Below, piece after piece: positions 1 to 11,500 of a DNA stretch of 64,000 nt. This stretch comes from Rubripirellula tenax. Lineage in GTDB: Bacteria; Planctomycetota; Planctomycetia; Pirellulales; Pirellulaceae. A program made the translations under genes and the position numbers. Each line of letters starts with the position of its first letter. Positions within the stretch are counted from its first letter, which is position 1. The notes beneath the pieces are model-generated. The model worked only from the letters and a program-made list of their open reading frames with translations. It made no database searches and was not told the origin of the DNA. The stretch is from contig NZ_SJPW01000003.1 of assembly GCF_007860125.1 (NCBI RefSeq), positions 62,001 through 126,000 of the forward strand. Direction: 5' to 3'.

Positions 1-868
1 TGACTTCCGGTGCGTTCAAGTCGACAAGCTTGCGCAAGCGGTTGTTGCGGTTGATGATCCGTCGATACAAGTCGTTCAAGTCCGACGTCGCAAAGTTGCC
101 GCTGTCCAACAACACCAATGGACGCAAGTCGGGCGGAATCACGGGGATCACGTCCAACACCATCCACTCGGGACGGTTATCGCTATCGCGGATCGATTCA
201 ACGATCTTCAAACGATTGATCAGGTCTTTCTTCTTTTGCTTCGATCCGGTCTCGACCAAATCGACACGCAACTTGTCCGACAAGGTGACCAAGTCGAGTT
301 GGTTGAGCAGCTTGCGAACTGCTTCGGCGCCCATGTCGGCCTCGAAGGTGCCTTCGCCGTACTGTTGACGGGCGGCGCGATACTCTTCTTCGGTCAACAA
401 TTGGCGAGCTTCCAACTCCGTCGATCCGGGATCGATGACGACGTAGTCTTGGAAGTAGATGACCTTTTCAAGCGAACTGGTCTTCATGTCCAGCAGGTTA
501 CCCAAACGCGACGGCATCGCTTTGAAGAACCAAATGTGAACGACCGGTGCGGCCAATTCGATGTGGCCCATTCGTTTACGACGAACGCGGCTATGCGTGA
601 CTTTCACACCGCAGCGGTCGCAAATCATGCCCTTGTACTTCATGCCGCGGTACTTACCGCAGGCGCACTCCCAGTCCTTTTCAGGCCCGAAAATTCGCTC
701 GCAGAACAGCCCGTCTTTCTCGGGGCGATAGGTACGATAGTTGATCGTTTCGGGCTTCTTCACTTCGCCGAACGACCAACCCTTGATGTCCTGGGGGCGT
801 GCGAGTGAAATCCGAACCGAAGCGTAGTCGTTAATGCGATCGTAGTTGCTGGTTTCGCCGGTCGACAT
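1..868 (-). CDS. rpoC: RNA polymerase subunit beta' (N-terminal part, runs off the window)
   Basis: This is the first ~289 residues of the beta' subunit of RNA polymerase, the catalytic transcription enzyme; the rest lies beyond base 1. Reading the minus strand from the ATG at 868 gives [18 protein letters not shown], then the beta' landmarks [31 protein letters not shown] and the N-terminal zinc-binding cysteines (CACGKY...ICDRCGV), followed by [21 protein letters not shown] and [27 protein letters not shown]. These are diagnostic for rpoC. It lies 170 bp downstream of rpoB on the same strand, the usual order. The gap holds an inverted repeat (separate entry). The shadow frames on the plus strand here are not genes. 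Confidence 0.97.
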   Translation of the reverse strand, partial: MSTGETSNYDRINDYASVRISLARPQDIKGWSFGEVKKPETINYRTYRPEKDGLFCERIFGPEKDWECACGKYRGMKYKGMICDRCGVKVTHSRVRRKRMGHIELAAPVVHIWFFKAMPSRLGNLLDMKTSSLEKVIYFQDYVVIDPGSTELEARQLLTEEEYRAARQQYGEGTFEADMGAEAVRKLLNQLDLVTLSDKLRVDLVETGSKQKKKDLINRLKIVESIRDSDNRPEWMVLDVIPVIPPDLRPLVLLDSGNFATSDLNDLYRRIINRNNRLRKLVDLNAPEV

Positions 869-888
869 AGGAAGGAAGGCCTTAGCTA

Positions 889-1031
889 TTAGGTTTTAGG
901 TGTTAGGTCGCAGCGACGAATCAAAAAGTCGTCACAAATTTCATCGCCAACGTTGTTCGCCGGCGATGCTTATCGAGAGAGGTCCAGGTTTCCGGCGTCA
1001 GTCTCCTAACGCCTAAAACCCAATACCTAAT
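889..1031. repeat. Inverted repeat between rpoB and rpoC
   Basis: The rpoB-rpoC gap contains TTAGGTTTTAGGTGTTAGG (889-907) and its near-complement CCTAACGCCTAAAACC (1005-1020). The core arms are 16 bp with one mismatch, separated by about 97 bp. Similarity continues weakly outward (CTTAGCTATTA at 881-891 against CAATACCTAA at 1021-1030). The arms are made of repeated TAGGT/ACCTA units. It could fold in the rpoB-rpoC transcript or be an intergenic repeat of the type scattered through such genomes. No function can be read from the sequence. Confidence 0.6.
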
Positions 1032-1038
1032 CCCTCTC

Positions 1039-4000
1039 TCAGATCGCTCGTTTCTCAAGCTGCATGTTGAGCGCCAGACCACGAATTTCGTTGGTCAACA
1101 CGTCGAACGATGCCGGCGTGCCTGCTTCGAGCGTGTTCTCGCCCTTGACCATCGATTCATAAATCTTCGTACGCCCTTCGACGTCGTCGCTCTTGACGGT
1201 AAGCAGTTCCTGCAGGATGTAAGCGGCACCGTATGCTTCCAGTGCCCAAACTTCCATCTCGCCGAAACGTTGACCGCCAAAGCGGGCCTTGCCGCCCAGG
1301 GGTTGCTGGGTGATCAACGAGTAAGGTCCGGTCGATCGTGCGTGAACCTTGTCGTCGACCAAGTGGTGCAGTTTCAACATGTAGATGTAGCCCACCGTCG
1401 TTTCTTGCTCCATCGGTTCACCCGTCCGACCATCGGTCAAACGGATCTTTCCGTGAGCAGGCAAACCGGCTTCGGCCAAACACTTGTTGATGTCGGATTC
1501 CGTCGCACCATCGAACACAGGCGTGATGGCTTGGAAACCAAGTTTCGCGCCGGCCCATCCAAGGTGCGTTTCCAAAATCTGTCCCACGTTCATCCGCGAC
1601 GGAACGCCAAGCGGGTTCAACATGATTTGGATCGGCGTTCCATCGGGCAAGAACGGCATGTCTTCGATCGGAAGGATCTTGGCGATCACCCCCTTATTTC
1701 CGTGGCGACCGGCCATCTTGTCACCGACGCTGATCGTCCGTTTGGTCGCGACATAAATCTTGACCATCTGCAACACGCCGCTGCGAAGTTCATCGCCACG
1801 TTTCATGCTGTTGAGCGAACGGTCACGAGCGTCGATGGCCTGTTCGACATTGACCCACTGCTGTGCAAAGACCTTGTCGACTTCCTTCTTCTTCGCATCA
1901 TCCTTGACTTGATCCAGGATGTGATCGATGCGGAAGGACGTCGCCCGTTCGGCGATGAACTTAGGATCTTGACCGTCGGCAAGCGGAGTGCCGGTGGAGT
2001 CTTTCAACTTCGTGCCGGCCGCTTCTTCGAGTTCGCGAACGAGGCCCTCGAATGTGCTGGCAATCTCTGCGTTGCCCACACCTTCGGCTTCCTTCAGTTC
2101 TTTCTCGAACACCTTTCGCTCGTCTTCGGACAAACTCATCCGACGGCTGAACTTGTGCGTGTCGATCACGATGCCTTCGATACCCGATGGCACTTCCAAC
2201 GAATCGTTCTTCACGTCTTCACCGGCACGACCGAAAATCGCATGCAACAATTTTTCTTCCGGCGTCAACTCGGTCTTGCTCTTCGGCGAAACCTTTCCAA
2301 CCAGGATGTCGCCCGGCTTCACGTAGGTACCGACGTTCACGATACCGGTGTCGTCCAAGTTGCGAAGTGCCTTTTCCGAAACGTTGGGAATGTCGCGAGT
2401 GAACTCTTCACGACCCAATTTGGTTTCGCGAATTTCGACGTCGAAGTCTTCGATGTGAATCGACGTGTAGGTGTCGTTTCGCACCAATTCTTCGCTGATG
2501 ATGATCGCGTCTTCGTAGTTGTAACCGTCGAACGACATGAACCCGACCAAAACGTTTCGGCCCAATGCCAATTCACCGTTCTGAGTCGCAGCACCGTCGG
2601 CGATGATTTGGCTCTTTTCGACCTTATCACCCAGCGACACGATCGGACGTTGGTTTTGACACGTCCGTTCGTTCAGCCCTTGGTACTTCTTCAAGTCATA
2701 GTGGTCGCTTCCGATTTCGATGCGAGTCGAATCGACGTAGGTGACCTTGCCCGCACGACGAGCACGCACGACCATCGCGCTGTTTCGGGCGACTTCGCGT
2801 TCCATCCCGGTGCCAACGATCGGCGGTTCGGCAACCAACAACGGCACCGCCTGCCGCTGCATGTTCGAACCCATGAGCGCGCGGTTTGCATCATCGTGCT
2901 CGAGGAACGGAATCAGCCCCGCGGACACGCCCACCATCTGTGCCGGCGCGACGTCCATGTAGTGGACCTGTTCGGGCTGGACGATTTGGAAGTCACTGCG
3001 GAAACGGGCGATCATGTTCGGACCGGCAACGAGTGCACCGTTATTGATCTCGGTATCGGCCGGAGCGACGTAGGATTCACTTTCCTCGTCCGCACGCAAC
3101 CAAACCGTTTCGTCGGTGACTTTCCCTTCCTTGATGATCCGGTACGGAGTGATCAAGAAACCATAATCATCGACGCCGGCGAAAATAGCCAACGACGAAA
3201 TCAAACCGATGTTCGTGCCTTCCGGCGTTTCAATCGGACAGATCCGGCCGTAGTGCGAAATGTGAACGTCGCGAACTTCGAAGCCCGCCCGTTTTCGGTT
3301 CAGTCCGCCCGGACCTAGTGCTGACAAACGTCGTTCGTGAGTCAACTGCGAAAGCGGGTTCGTCTGGTCAACGACCTGGGAAAGTTCGCCACGACCAAAG
3401 AAGTAGTCGATCGCTGCCGACACGGACTTCGGATTGATCAAGCTGCGAGGCGACATGTCCGTCGCATCCTTGATGCTCATCCGCTCTTGGACGGTACGAC
3501 GAAGCTTCAAGAAACCTTTGCGAAGTTCTTCGCTGGCTAATTCATCGATCGTTCGCAGACGACGGTTGCCCAAGTGGTCGATGTCATCGATCTCGGCCGC
3601 ACTTTCCGAATCGAACAAGTCGATCAGGTAGCGGATCGCCGAAATCATGTCATCCGGACGCAAGCACATTTCCGTTTCGGGAACGTTCAAACCGAGCTTA
3701 CGATTCAAACGGAAACGGCCGACCTTGCCCAAACGATAACGGTTGTCGTCATAGAATTTCTCCGTGAACAACGTGCGAGCCTTTTCAAGCTGCGGCGGGT
3801 TGCCCGGACGCAGTCGTTGATAGATCCGCAGCAACGCTTCTTCGTGACTGGCCGTGTTGTCGTCGATCAATGAATTGAAGATCAAAGGAATCTTCGGTGC
3901 ATCCATCGCATCGATGCTCTTCACACCGGCGGTGCAGATGATCTCGGCGACTTCCTTGGTGATCTTGTGACCGGCTTCGACGATGATCTCGCCCGCTCGC

Positions 4001-4764
4001 TCGCTTTCCGAGGGATAGACAACGTCATCGACGGCGATCTTGCCCTCGACCGCCTCTGGCTTGGTGCTGCCGGTGATCTTGATGGTGCCGGTTTCGTAGA
4101 ACGCGTTCAGAATATCCGCATCGGTCGAGTACTTCGGATCCATCGCGCGAAGCAATGTCGTCGCCGAGAACTTACCGCTTTGGTCAATGCGGACCGTCAA
4201 CGAGTCCTTCTTGGTGACGTTAACTTCGATCCACGATCCCCGCTCGGGAATCACGCGGCACGACGGCAACTTGCGGTCACTGGTCGTGTCTTGTTCCAAC
4301 ACAAAGTCGACACCGGGACTGCGGTGCAACTGACTAACAACAACTCGCTCGGCACCGTTGATGATGAACTCGCCGCCGCCCAACATGATCGGCAGATCGC
4401 CCAAGTACACTTCTTCTTCCAGCGGCTCTTCACGATTCAACCGCAACCAAATTCGCAGCGGGCGACCGTAGGTCAAACGCAGCTGACGACATTCTTGGCT
4501 GGTATAGCGAGGTTTCCCCAGTTCGTAGTACAGATACTCAAGCGTGGTGTTGCCGTCGTAACTTGCGATCGGAAAAATCTCGTGCAGCACGGATTCCAGA
4601 CCATGAAGCTTCCGCTTTCGCGAATCCGTGTTTTCCTGAAGGAACTCAGCGTAGGAAGCTGTTTGAAGCTCGGTCAGATCGGGAAGCTCGAAGTTTCCTC
4701 CGAGGCCGGTACCGAAGTGACGGACAGTTGTCGGCTCTAGTCGACGGTGACTGGTGGTTGCCAT
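1039..4764 (-). CDS. rpoB: RNA polymerase subunit beta
   Basis: The 1241-residue beta subunit of RNA polymerase, with rpoC next downstream. The length is normal for a beta subunit without the large gammaproteobacterial insertions. Clear landmarks are the rifampicin-pocket segment ([19 protein letters not shown]), [48 protein letters not shown] and the C-terminal [15 protein letters not shown]. The start MATTSHRR has an AAGGAG-like ribosome site at 4777-4782 on the minus strand, rather far upstream (about 12 nt). In the rifampicin region the residues matching E. coli D516, H526 and S531 are present, but the usual Phe-Met before Asp is Val-Val. Upstream there is no rplL/rplJ; a 780-bp non-coding stretch and a divergent gene are found instead. 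Confidence 0.99.
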   Translation of the reverse strand: MATTSHRRLEPTTVRHFGTGLGGNFELPDLTELQTASYAEFLQENTDSRKRKLHGLESVLHEIFPIASYDGNTTLEYLYYELGKPRYTSQECRQLRLTYGRPLRIWLRLNREEPLEEEVYLGDLPIMLGGGEFIINGAERVVVSQLHRSPGVDFVLEQDTTSDRKLPSCRVIPERGSWIEVNVTKKDSLTVRIDQSGKFSATTLLRAMDPKYSTDADILNAFYETGTIKITGSTKPEAVEGKIAVDDVVYPSESERAGEIIVEAGHKITKEVAEIICTAGVKSIDAMDAPKIPLIFNSLIDDNTASHEEALLRIYQRLRPGNPPQLEKARTLFTEKFYDDNRYRLGKVGRFRLNRKLGLNVPETEMCLRPDDMISAIRYLIDLFDSESAAEIDDIDHLGNRRLRTIDELASEELRKGFLKLRRTVQERMSIKDATDMSPRSLINPKSVSAAIDYFFGRGELSQVVDQTNPLSQLTHERRLSALGPGGLNRKRAGFEVRDVHISHYGRICPIETPEGTNIGLISSLAIFAGVDDYGFLITPYRIIKEGKVTDETVWLRADEESESYVAPADTEINNGALVAGPNMIARFRSDFQIVQPEQVHYMDVAPAQMVGVSAGLIPFLEHDDANRALMGSNMQRQAVPLLVAEPPIVGTGMEREVARNSAMVVRARRAGKVTYVDSTRIEIGSDHYDLKKYQGLNERTCQNQRPIVSLGDKVEKSQIIADGAATQNGELALGRNVLVGFMSFDGYNYEDAIIISEELVRNDTYTSIHIEDFDVEIRETKLGREEFTRDIPNVSEKALRNLDDTGIVNVGTYVKPGDILVGKVSPKSKTELTPEEKLLHAIFGRAGEDVKNDSLEVPSGIEGIVIDTHKFSRRMSLSEDERKVFEKELKEAEGVGNAEIASTFEGLVRELEEAAGTKLKDSTGTPLADGQDPKFIAERATSFRIDHILDQVKDDAKKKEVDKVFAQQWVNVEQAIDARDRSLNSMKRGDELRSGVLQMVKIYVATKRTISVGDKMAGRHGNKGVIAKILPIEDMPFLPDGTPIQIMLNPLGVPSRMNVGQILETHLGWAGAKLGFQAITPVFDGATESDINKCLAEAGLPAHGKIRLTDGRTGEPMEQETTVGYIYMLKLHHLVDDKVHARSTGPYSLITQQPLGGKARFGGQRFGEMEVWALEAYGAAYILQELLTVKSDDVEGRTKIYESMVKGENTLEAGTPASFDVLTNEIRGLALNMQLEKRAI

Positions 4765-5542
4765 CGTGTAGAAAAGCTCCTTAGAAAGCCAAGATTTGGG
4801 TGTGCGTGCTGATTTGTACAGCGGCGCTCGCGTTTTACGGGCGCCGCAATGGTCCGAATGACGTGCGTTCAGTAAGAGGTCGGGTCAGCGGTGGTAAGAA
4901 CGAAGCACTCAAGCAAGTCGGATTGAGTGATGAAATCGCCAACGAAAGGGACGCTGCCGCGCGAACCATCCACTCGCTGCGTTCCGGGGAAGACAACCGG
5001 GTAACCGCGAAGGACAGTGGAAAACGGGCGAGAACGCAACATTGGGCCTATGGACACTCTGGGAAAATATCACAATCGCGGATTTACGAAAAGGGCAACT
5101 CGCAGATTTTGGCCCGAATTGTGCTGTGCAGCATCAAAGACGTGAATTCCTCGAAAGAAACAACGTTTTGAAAATAAATGAGTTTTTTCCTGAGCGGTTT
5201 CCGGGCCTTGAAATAGAAGCAAAAAACTTTTTCATGGAACGACACCCCGAGCAACCTTAAGGGCACTTAACGGACGCCCAGGACACCGAGCCGCAAAAAA
5301 ACTCCAAAAATCCTGTCGCGAAGACAAAATCGGGTTTCGGATCTTTTCCGGAAAAAATCGCCTCTCGGGCAAATTACCGACGGCGTCACGAATCGGGCTC
5401 CGACAGCCTGCAAGCTGCCGCACCCCGCGGTTCGATGCCCGTGGGCGCAGGCGGGTTGCTTGTTTGCCCCGCCAATCGGAAGCTATGACGACTGGGATAC
5501 TGGATTCCACACGCTTGCCCAACCCTCCTCGCGACCTCACCG
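4765..5542. other. Long intergenic region upstream of rpoB
   Basis: About 780 bp between the divergent rpoB and the deoxyhypusine-synthase-like gene. Short open frames exist on both strands (for example 4800-5171), but none shows a recognisable domain, a good ribosome site or convincing codon use. The region should contain the promoter and leader of rpoB on the minus strand and the promoter of the gene at 5543 on the plus strand. I could not pick a -35/-10 pair with confidence for either. The stretch around 5150-5330 is visibly richer in A and T. Confidence 0.6.
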
Positions 5543-6511
5543 ATGAACGTCACCGAACTCCTGGAAAAACACTTCCTTCACTTCAACGCCCGTGAACTGG
5601 TGGCGGCGGCCCGATCCTATGGCGACTTCGTTTCGCCGGCTAAGAATGGACGCATGATGGTTACCCTGGCTGGGGCGATGAGCACGGCCGAATTGGGACT
5701 TTCACTAGCACCAATGATCCGCGCGGGCAAAATCCACGCGATCACCTGCACCGCCGCGAACCTAGAAGAAGACATCTTCAACCTGGTCGCCCACGACGAA
5801 TACCGCATCGTCGATAACTGGCGAGCCCTATCCACCGACGATGAAGTGGCCCTTCGCGACGAAGGATTCAATCGAGTCACCGATACCTGCATCCCCGAAA
5901 CCGTGATGCGACACATCGAAGGCCGATTGACCCCGATGTGGCAAGACGCCGCCAAGTCGAATAAAGGCCGGATGCCGGTCGACTTCATGTTCGAACTGCT
6001 GGACGACAAGGATTTGGTCCAGCACTACCAAATCCCACGAGAGCACTCGTGGCTGGCTGCGGCGAAAGACATGGACATCCCAGTCTTCACGCCGGGCTTT
6101 GAAGACTCGACGCTGGGCAACATTTACGCCGCCCGCGTCATCGACGGAACCGTTCTCAACCACACGGCGATCGCGACGGGCACCTACCAAATGCAACGCT
6201 TGGCCCAGTGGTACGAAGAGGAATCGAAAGTCGGCCCGATCGGATTCTTTCAAATCGGTGGCGGCATCGCGGGCGACTTCCCGATTTGCGTCGTTCCGAT
6301 GCTGCGGCAAGACCTCGAACGCGACGTTCCGCTGTGGAGCTACTTTTGCCAAATCAGCGACGCCATCACCAGTTTCGGCGGCTACAGTGGTGCGGTACCC
6401 AACGAAAAGATCACTTGGTGTAAACTGGATGCTGACGCACCGAAGTTCATCATTGAATCCGATGCAACCATTTGCGCGCCACTGGTCTTTGCACACATCT
6501 TGGGTTGGTAG
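5543..6511 (+). CDS. Deoxyhypusine synthase-like protein
   Basis: A 322-residue member of the deoxyhypusine synthase family. True deoxyhypusine synthases transfer the aminobutyl group of spermidine to a lysine of eIF5A; bacterial relatives include homospermidine synthases and polyamine-acting enzymes of unknown substrate. Visible family features are an N-terminal segment LAGAMSTAELGLSL, the NAD-site region ITCTAANLEEDIFNL, the GFEDSTLGN segment, and a C-terminal NEKITWCKLDADAPKF in which Lys294 matches the lysine that forms the enzyme-imine intermediate in eukaryotic enzymes. Bacteria lack eIF5A, so the product is probably a polyamine such as homospermidine; that is inference. It stands alone, divergent from rpoB. 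Confidence 0.85.
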   Translation: MNVTELLEKHFLHFNARELVAAARSYGDFVSPAKNGRMMVTLAGAMSTAELGLSLAPMIRAGKIHAITCTAANLEEDIFNLVAHDEYRIVDNWRALSTDDEVALRDEGFNRVTDTCIPETVMRHIEGRLTPMWQDAAKSNKGRMPVDFMFELLDDKDLVQHYQIPREHSWLAAAKDMDIPVFTPGFEDSTLGNIYAARVIDGTVLNHTAIATGTYQMQRLAQWYEEESKVGPIGFFQIGGGIAGDFPICVVPMLRQDLERDVPLWSYFCQISDAITSFGGYSGAVPNEKITWCKLDADAPKFIIESDATICAPLVFAHILGW

Positions 6512-6634
6512 CCACGGAAAGGAAATGAACCCCAATTTTTTTTCTTTCACGACAAGTAAACACTCGATGCCCTCGGCCTCGATCCCGTACCTTCGGTCAC
6601 GAAGGTGGTTTCCATTTCTTGCGGATGCCGCTTG

Positions 6635-8254
6635 ATGAACGCCATGACAATCCGCCCGCTTCTCGGCCGCTTTTTGATGCCGGCTCTTTTCGCCTTGGGG
6701 ATGTCGATTGCTTCGACAGACTCGCTCGCAGACGAAAATCGCATCGTCGATCTCTACATTGTCGCAGGCCAGAGCAATGCCGTCGGGGCGGATTCCGATC
6801 CCGCGACGCTGGAGTCGGACGTCAACGATTCCGATGTGCTGTTCTGGTGGAAGTGCGGGGACCCTCCTGCCGACGACCACGACTCTTCCAGCGGTGACGC
6901 ATGGTTGACGCTGATGCCCCAGCATTTGGGCGATCCCATCACGCCCAAGAACCACAAGACACGCCAATACGGCAACTTTATGTTTACCGCCGGTGGCTTT
7001 GGTCCCGAAATCGGCTTGGCCCGACAGTTGATGTCCGATCACGGCGATCGCCCCCATCGCTTTCCCGCTATCGCGGTTTTGAAAGTCGCCTTCAGCGGCA
7101 CATCGGTCGAAAATGATTGGAGCCCGGCGCAAGCCGAACAGCCTGGCAATTGCTTGGGCGCTTTGATCGAACAGTTCGGGCGAGCGAAGCAGGAAGCCGA
7201 GAAACTTGGCTTGACGCTGCGGCCACGGGCGATGCTTTGGATTCAAGGGGAATCGGATTCGGCGCCGGACAGGGCTGCGAATTATGTCGCTCGATTGACC
7301 GCCACGATCCAGGCGATTCGCACCACCGTCGACCAGCCCGACCTTGCCGTTCGCTTGGCTGTCAACACGAAGTTCGGCCCCGAAAATCCCGAGGCGATGG
7401 AGGCGATCGTCGCAGCACAAAAGACGGTCGCGAACCAGATCGGCCATTGCCAATACGTTGACACGTCGTCCGCCACAATTGCGAACAATGCTCACTACGA
7501 TTCCGCCGGTTCGCTCTTGGTGGGTGAAATGATGGCCGATTCGCTTCGCGAACTGTCGCAACCTTCGGTGGCTAGCGAATCGACGAATCCCGCCAAGCGA
7601 TGGAAGGTGCTGGTCGCCGGAGGACACCCCGACGACCCAGAAACGGGATGCGGTGGAACGATTGCGAAATACGTCGCCCAAGGTCACGACGTCAGCATGC
7701 TGTATTTGACGACGGGCGAAGCGGGCATCGACGGCGTTTCGCACGACAAGGCTTCCGAAATTCGTCGCCAAGAAGCGACGCGTGCCGCGGTGTTGCTGGG
7801 GGCGAAGCCGATCTTCTTTGGCCAGATCGACGGCGAGTCGACAATCAACGGCGAAGCGTATGAAAGAATGCGCGACGTCGTGTCGGCCCTGGCGCCCGAC
7901 GTCATCTTCACGCATTGGCCGATCGACACACATCGCGACCATCGCCATTGCACGATGCTGGTTTATGATGCCTGGCTTCGCGGCGGATCAAATGCGGCGC
8001 TGTATTACTACGAAGTGATGACCGGTTCGCAAACGCAAACTTTTTTGCCGACCGATTTTGTGGACATCAGCGATACGCTGAAGACAAAACACCAAGCCTG
8101 CTTCGTCCACCAGAGCCAACACATCGAGCGAGACTACCCCGGCGATCATGGCTTGATGGAAAAGTTTCGCGGCAAGCAAACGTCGGCGATCACTGCCGAA
8201 GCGTTCATGCGCCAGACTCCGGGTCCTGACCGCCGACTGCCCGACGTCCAGTGA
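6635..8254 (+). CDS. Secreted fusion: sialate O-acetylesterase-like (SASA) domain plus PIG-L deacetylase domain
   Basis: Two enzymes in one polypeptide of about 539 residues. The start at ATG 6635 (or ATG 6644) opens with a signal peptide (TIRPLLGRFLMPALFALG, cut near SLA-DE). Residues ~35-310 carry the SGNH/SASA carbohydrate-esterase signature: VAGQSNAVG with the nucleophile serine, then WIQGESDS. Residues ~325-530 are a PIG-L/LmbE-type zinc deacetylase: AGGHPDDPETGCGGT and the second metal motif HRDHRHC near residue 432. The first domain would remove O-acetyl groups from sugars and the second N-acetyl groups from amino sugars, outside the cytoplasm. An in-frame GTG at 6605 lengthens the frame but would bury the signal peptide. 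Confidence 0.85.
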   Translation: MNAMTIRPLLGRFLMPALFALGMSIASTDSLADENRIVDLYIVAGQSNAVGADSDPATLESDVNDSDVLFWWKCGDPPADDHDSSSGDAWLTLMPQHLGDPITPKNHKTRQYGNFMFTAGGFGPEIGLARQLMSDHGDRPHRFPAIAVLKVAFSGTSVENDWSPAQAEQPGNCLGALIEQFGRAKQEAEKLGLTLRPRAMLWIQGESDSAPDRAANYVARLTATIQAIRTTVDQPDLAVRLAVNTKFGPENPEAMEAIVAAQKTVANQIGHCQYVDTSSATIANNAHYDSAGSLLVGEMMADSLRELSQPSVASESTNPAKRWKVLVAGGHPDDPETGCGGTIAKYVAQGHDVSMLYLTTGEAGIDGVSHDKASEIRRQEATRAAVLLGAKPIFFGQIDGESTINGEAYERMRDVVSALAPDVIFTHWPIDTHRDHRHCTMLVYDAWLRGGSNAALYYYEVMTGSQTQTFLPTDFVDISDTLKTKHQACFVHQSQHIERDYPGDHGLMEKFRGKQTSAITAEAFMRQTPGPDRRLPDVQ

Positions 8255-8552
8255 TCGTGCAACTTCATTCGGCCTTTGCTCCTTTGTGGACACGACAAAT
8301 GGAAGCTGAAAACGACGCATCACCGGCGCGAGAAACACCCCCGACCAAGCACCCGCCCAACCCCTCTTTGATGCAGGCAACATTCGGCACTTCAACCGCG
8401 AGTCGCTAGACTGCTGGCCCGGAAACGCTCGAGACTCGAGTCCCTGCGATGTATGTAACGGACAATCGGCCTGTCGGTGAGGCGATTGCCCCCTTTTCTT
8501 CATACAACGTTGTTGTCTTTTCTTATCACTTCTCAAAATACGAGCGAGCACC
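8255..8552. other. Intergenic region, no gene seen
   Basis: About 300 bp between the esterase/deacetylase gene and the large decayed surface-protein gene. It contains a short CTCGAG-rich palindrome near 8428-8440 and an A/T-rich patch near 8500-8540. The patch may hold the promoter of the downstream gene, but no reliable -35/-10 pair was identified. Confidence 0.4.
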
Positions 8553-11500
8553 TTGTCGCGATCTTTGCAGACCAACAAAAAAAGTGCGTCCCGACGTCGA
8601 CGCCTCGCTCGAAAATTGGTCGCCGAACGACTGGAGCCGCGCGTCGCCATGGCGGCTACGCCGATCATCAGCGAGTTTCTGGCGTCGAACTCGGGCGGAC
8701 TTGAGGACATCGACGGCGACACGAGCGATTGGATCGAAATCCACAACCCGACGTCGGCAACGGTCGATCTATCCGGATGGCGATTGACGGATGACCCGCT
8801 GGACTTGAGCGAGTGGACGTTCCCATCGGTCACCATTCCAGCGAATGACTTTTTGGTGGTATTCGCGTCGGACAAAGACCGCGCGGTCTCGGGACAACAG
8901 TTACACACCAACTTCAAACTCGGATCCGGCGGTGACTACCTTGCATTGGTCCAGCCCGACGGAACGATCGTTAGCGAGTTTGCGCCGCAGTACCCCACAC
9001 AAACGACCAACGTCTCGTTTGGTGTCGGCTTCAACGTTGATGACTTGATCGAAGTCGGCGATGGTTCGCGAACGTTCGTTCCGGCCAACGGCTCGCTAGG
9101 CGATAGCTGGAAAACGACGACGTTCAACGACGCGTCTTGGACACCGGGTCCCACCGGAATCGGCTATGGCATCGAGCAACCGGGTTTCAATGTTCGTTAT
9201 GTGAAAGCGAAATCATCCGGAACATTCGACGGTACCATCTCGAACCTGACCCTTGCCGAATCGGTGCTCGCCACACCGGCTTATCAGTCCTTGGATCTGA
9301 ACGCAAATTCCAACACGATCAACTTCTTGGGCACCGGCGCGAACGGTCGATTTGGCGGTGACGGCCCGTTTCCGAATCAGGCGATTGGTGACGACATCAA
9401 CCATTTCGTGATCGAAGCCACCGCGTCGATCGTCATCCCCAGTGCTGGCGCATGGTCGTTCGGCGTCAACAGCGACGACGGATTTGGATTGTCGTTGGCG
9501 GGGAATGGCCAGACCTTTTCCTCATCATTCCAAGGGACGCGGGCCGCCAACGACACAATCCGTACGTTCAACATACCGGCGGCCGGTCGCTATGAAGCAT
9601 AGCTGGTCATGTTTGAGGGTGCCGGCGGTGCGTCAGCAGAGTTCTTTGCGGCGTCAGGAACCCATTCATCGTTCAACACCAATTTCGCACTAGTCGGCGA
9701 CACTGCGTCGGGCGGCTTGACGGCGTTACAACCCTATGTGGCCGGCCAGAACCCGTTCGTTGCGACCGACGTTTCCGCAGCAATGTCGGGGATCAACGCA
9801 TCGGCGTACACGCGAATTTCCTTCAACGTGACGGATGTCGCGGAAGTCGAAACGTTGCTGCTGAACATACAGTACGACGACGGATTCGTTGCCTGGATCA
9901 ACGGTGTCGAAGTCGCTCGGCGGAATGCGCCGAATTCACTCTTGTTCGATTCGGCGGCGACAGCATCTCGCAGCTTTTCCGACGCCGTCGCTGCGGAACC
10001 GATTCTGTTGGACGCGGCCGCCATCGAATCGCTGGTCAATGGCAGCAACGTGCTTGCGATCCAGGGACTCAATGCCTCAGCGTCGAACAGCAGCTTTTTG
10101 ATTGCACCAGAATTGGTTGCCAGCAAGCTGGCAACCATGTCGCCGACGTACTTTGCCACCCCAACGCCCGGCGAAATCAATCGGGATGCGGTTTCGGGTG
10201 TTGTCGAACGGGTCATCGCAGACGTACCAGCAGGATTTTACACCACACCGCAAACAATCACTTTGACCTCACCGACCTCCGGTGCAACGATTCGTTACAC
10301 CACCGACGGAAGCACACCGACCGCCAGCAACGGCACAGACTACTCGGGTCCCATTACGGTCAGTGCGACGACGAATCTGAGAGCCGCAGCATTTCTGACT
10401 GACTATGTGTCTTTGCCCAGCATCACGCGAACATACTTGTACCTTGACGATGTCCTGACACAGTCTACCGATGGCGTTGCTCCGACCGGATGGCCGACGA
10501 CTTGGGGCACCAACGTCGTCGACTACGGCATCGATCCCGACGTGATTGCGTTGGAAGGCGAACAGGCCGTGAAGGACGCTTTGCTATCGCTGCCCACCAT
10601 TTCGTTGACGACCGAGTTGGCGAATCTGTTTGACGAAGAATTCGGCTTCTATTCTAACGCCTTGCAGGACGGTCGCGATTGGGAACGGCCGGCATCTGCC
10701 GAATGGATCAACCCGGATGGAACACCGGGGTTCCAAGTCAACGCCGGCCTGCGGATTCGTGGCGGATTCAGCCGCGGCGATTTCAATCCCAAGCACGCTC
10801 TGAAACTGTTCTTTCGAGGTTCGTACGGTGACTCGACACTGAATTACCCGGTCCATGGTGATGCCGGCGTGACAGAGTTCGACAAGCTCGACTTGCGGAC
10901 CCCCCAAAACTATTCGTGGAGCTCGGGTGGCAATGCGACCAATAATTTCGTTGCTGAAGTCTTGGCCCGCTACGCCCAACGTGACTTGGGGCAACCCTAC
11001 ACGCGCAGTACTTGGGTTCACCTTTATCTCGACGGCCAGTACTGGGGCATCTACCAGACTCAAGAGCGGGCCGACGCCAACTACGCAGCTGCTTACTTTG
11101 GCGGTAACGTCAATGACTATGACGTATTAAAACCCGAACGAGGCGATTACCGAAACATCGCAACGGACGGAAACTTCGATGCTTACACCCAACTATGGGA
11201 GCAAGCAAACGCCCGCGCCACGGACGGAGTTACGCCCGCATTCGTCGAAGACGCTGCATACCTTCAAGCGCAGGGCAAAAACCCCAATGGCACGGACAAC
11301 CCCGACTTTCCGGTCTTGTTGGATGTCGACAACCTAATCGTTTACATGATGGAAACGCTTCGAGGCGGCAATCTGGACGCGCCAATATCGAACTTCTTGG
11401 GTAACAATCGTCCCAATAACTATTTTGCGGTTCGCGACCGCACGGGACGCGACGGATTTAGGTTTTTCCAGCATGACGCCGAGCACACGATGCGAAACGT

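Noticed and set aside
1270-3318. Plus-strand open frame of 682 codons
   Set aside because: It lies entirely antisense to rpoB, whose protein is certain. It is a by-product of GC-rich codon use.
4800-5171. 123-codon open frame upstream of rpoB
   Set aside because: No recognisable domain, no good ribosome site, and codon use unlike neighbours. Treated as non-coding.
5828-7948. Minus-strand open frame of 706 codons
   Set aside because: Antisense to the deoxyhypusine-synthase-like gene and the esterase/deacetylase gene, both with intact motifs. The translated frame is rich in Arg/His and has no domain.
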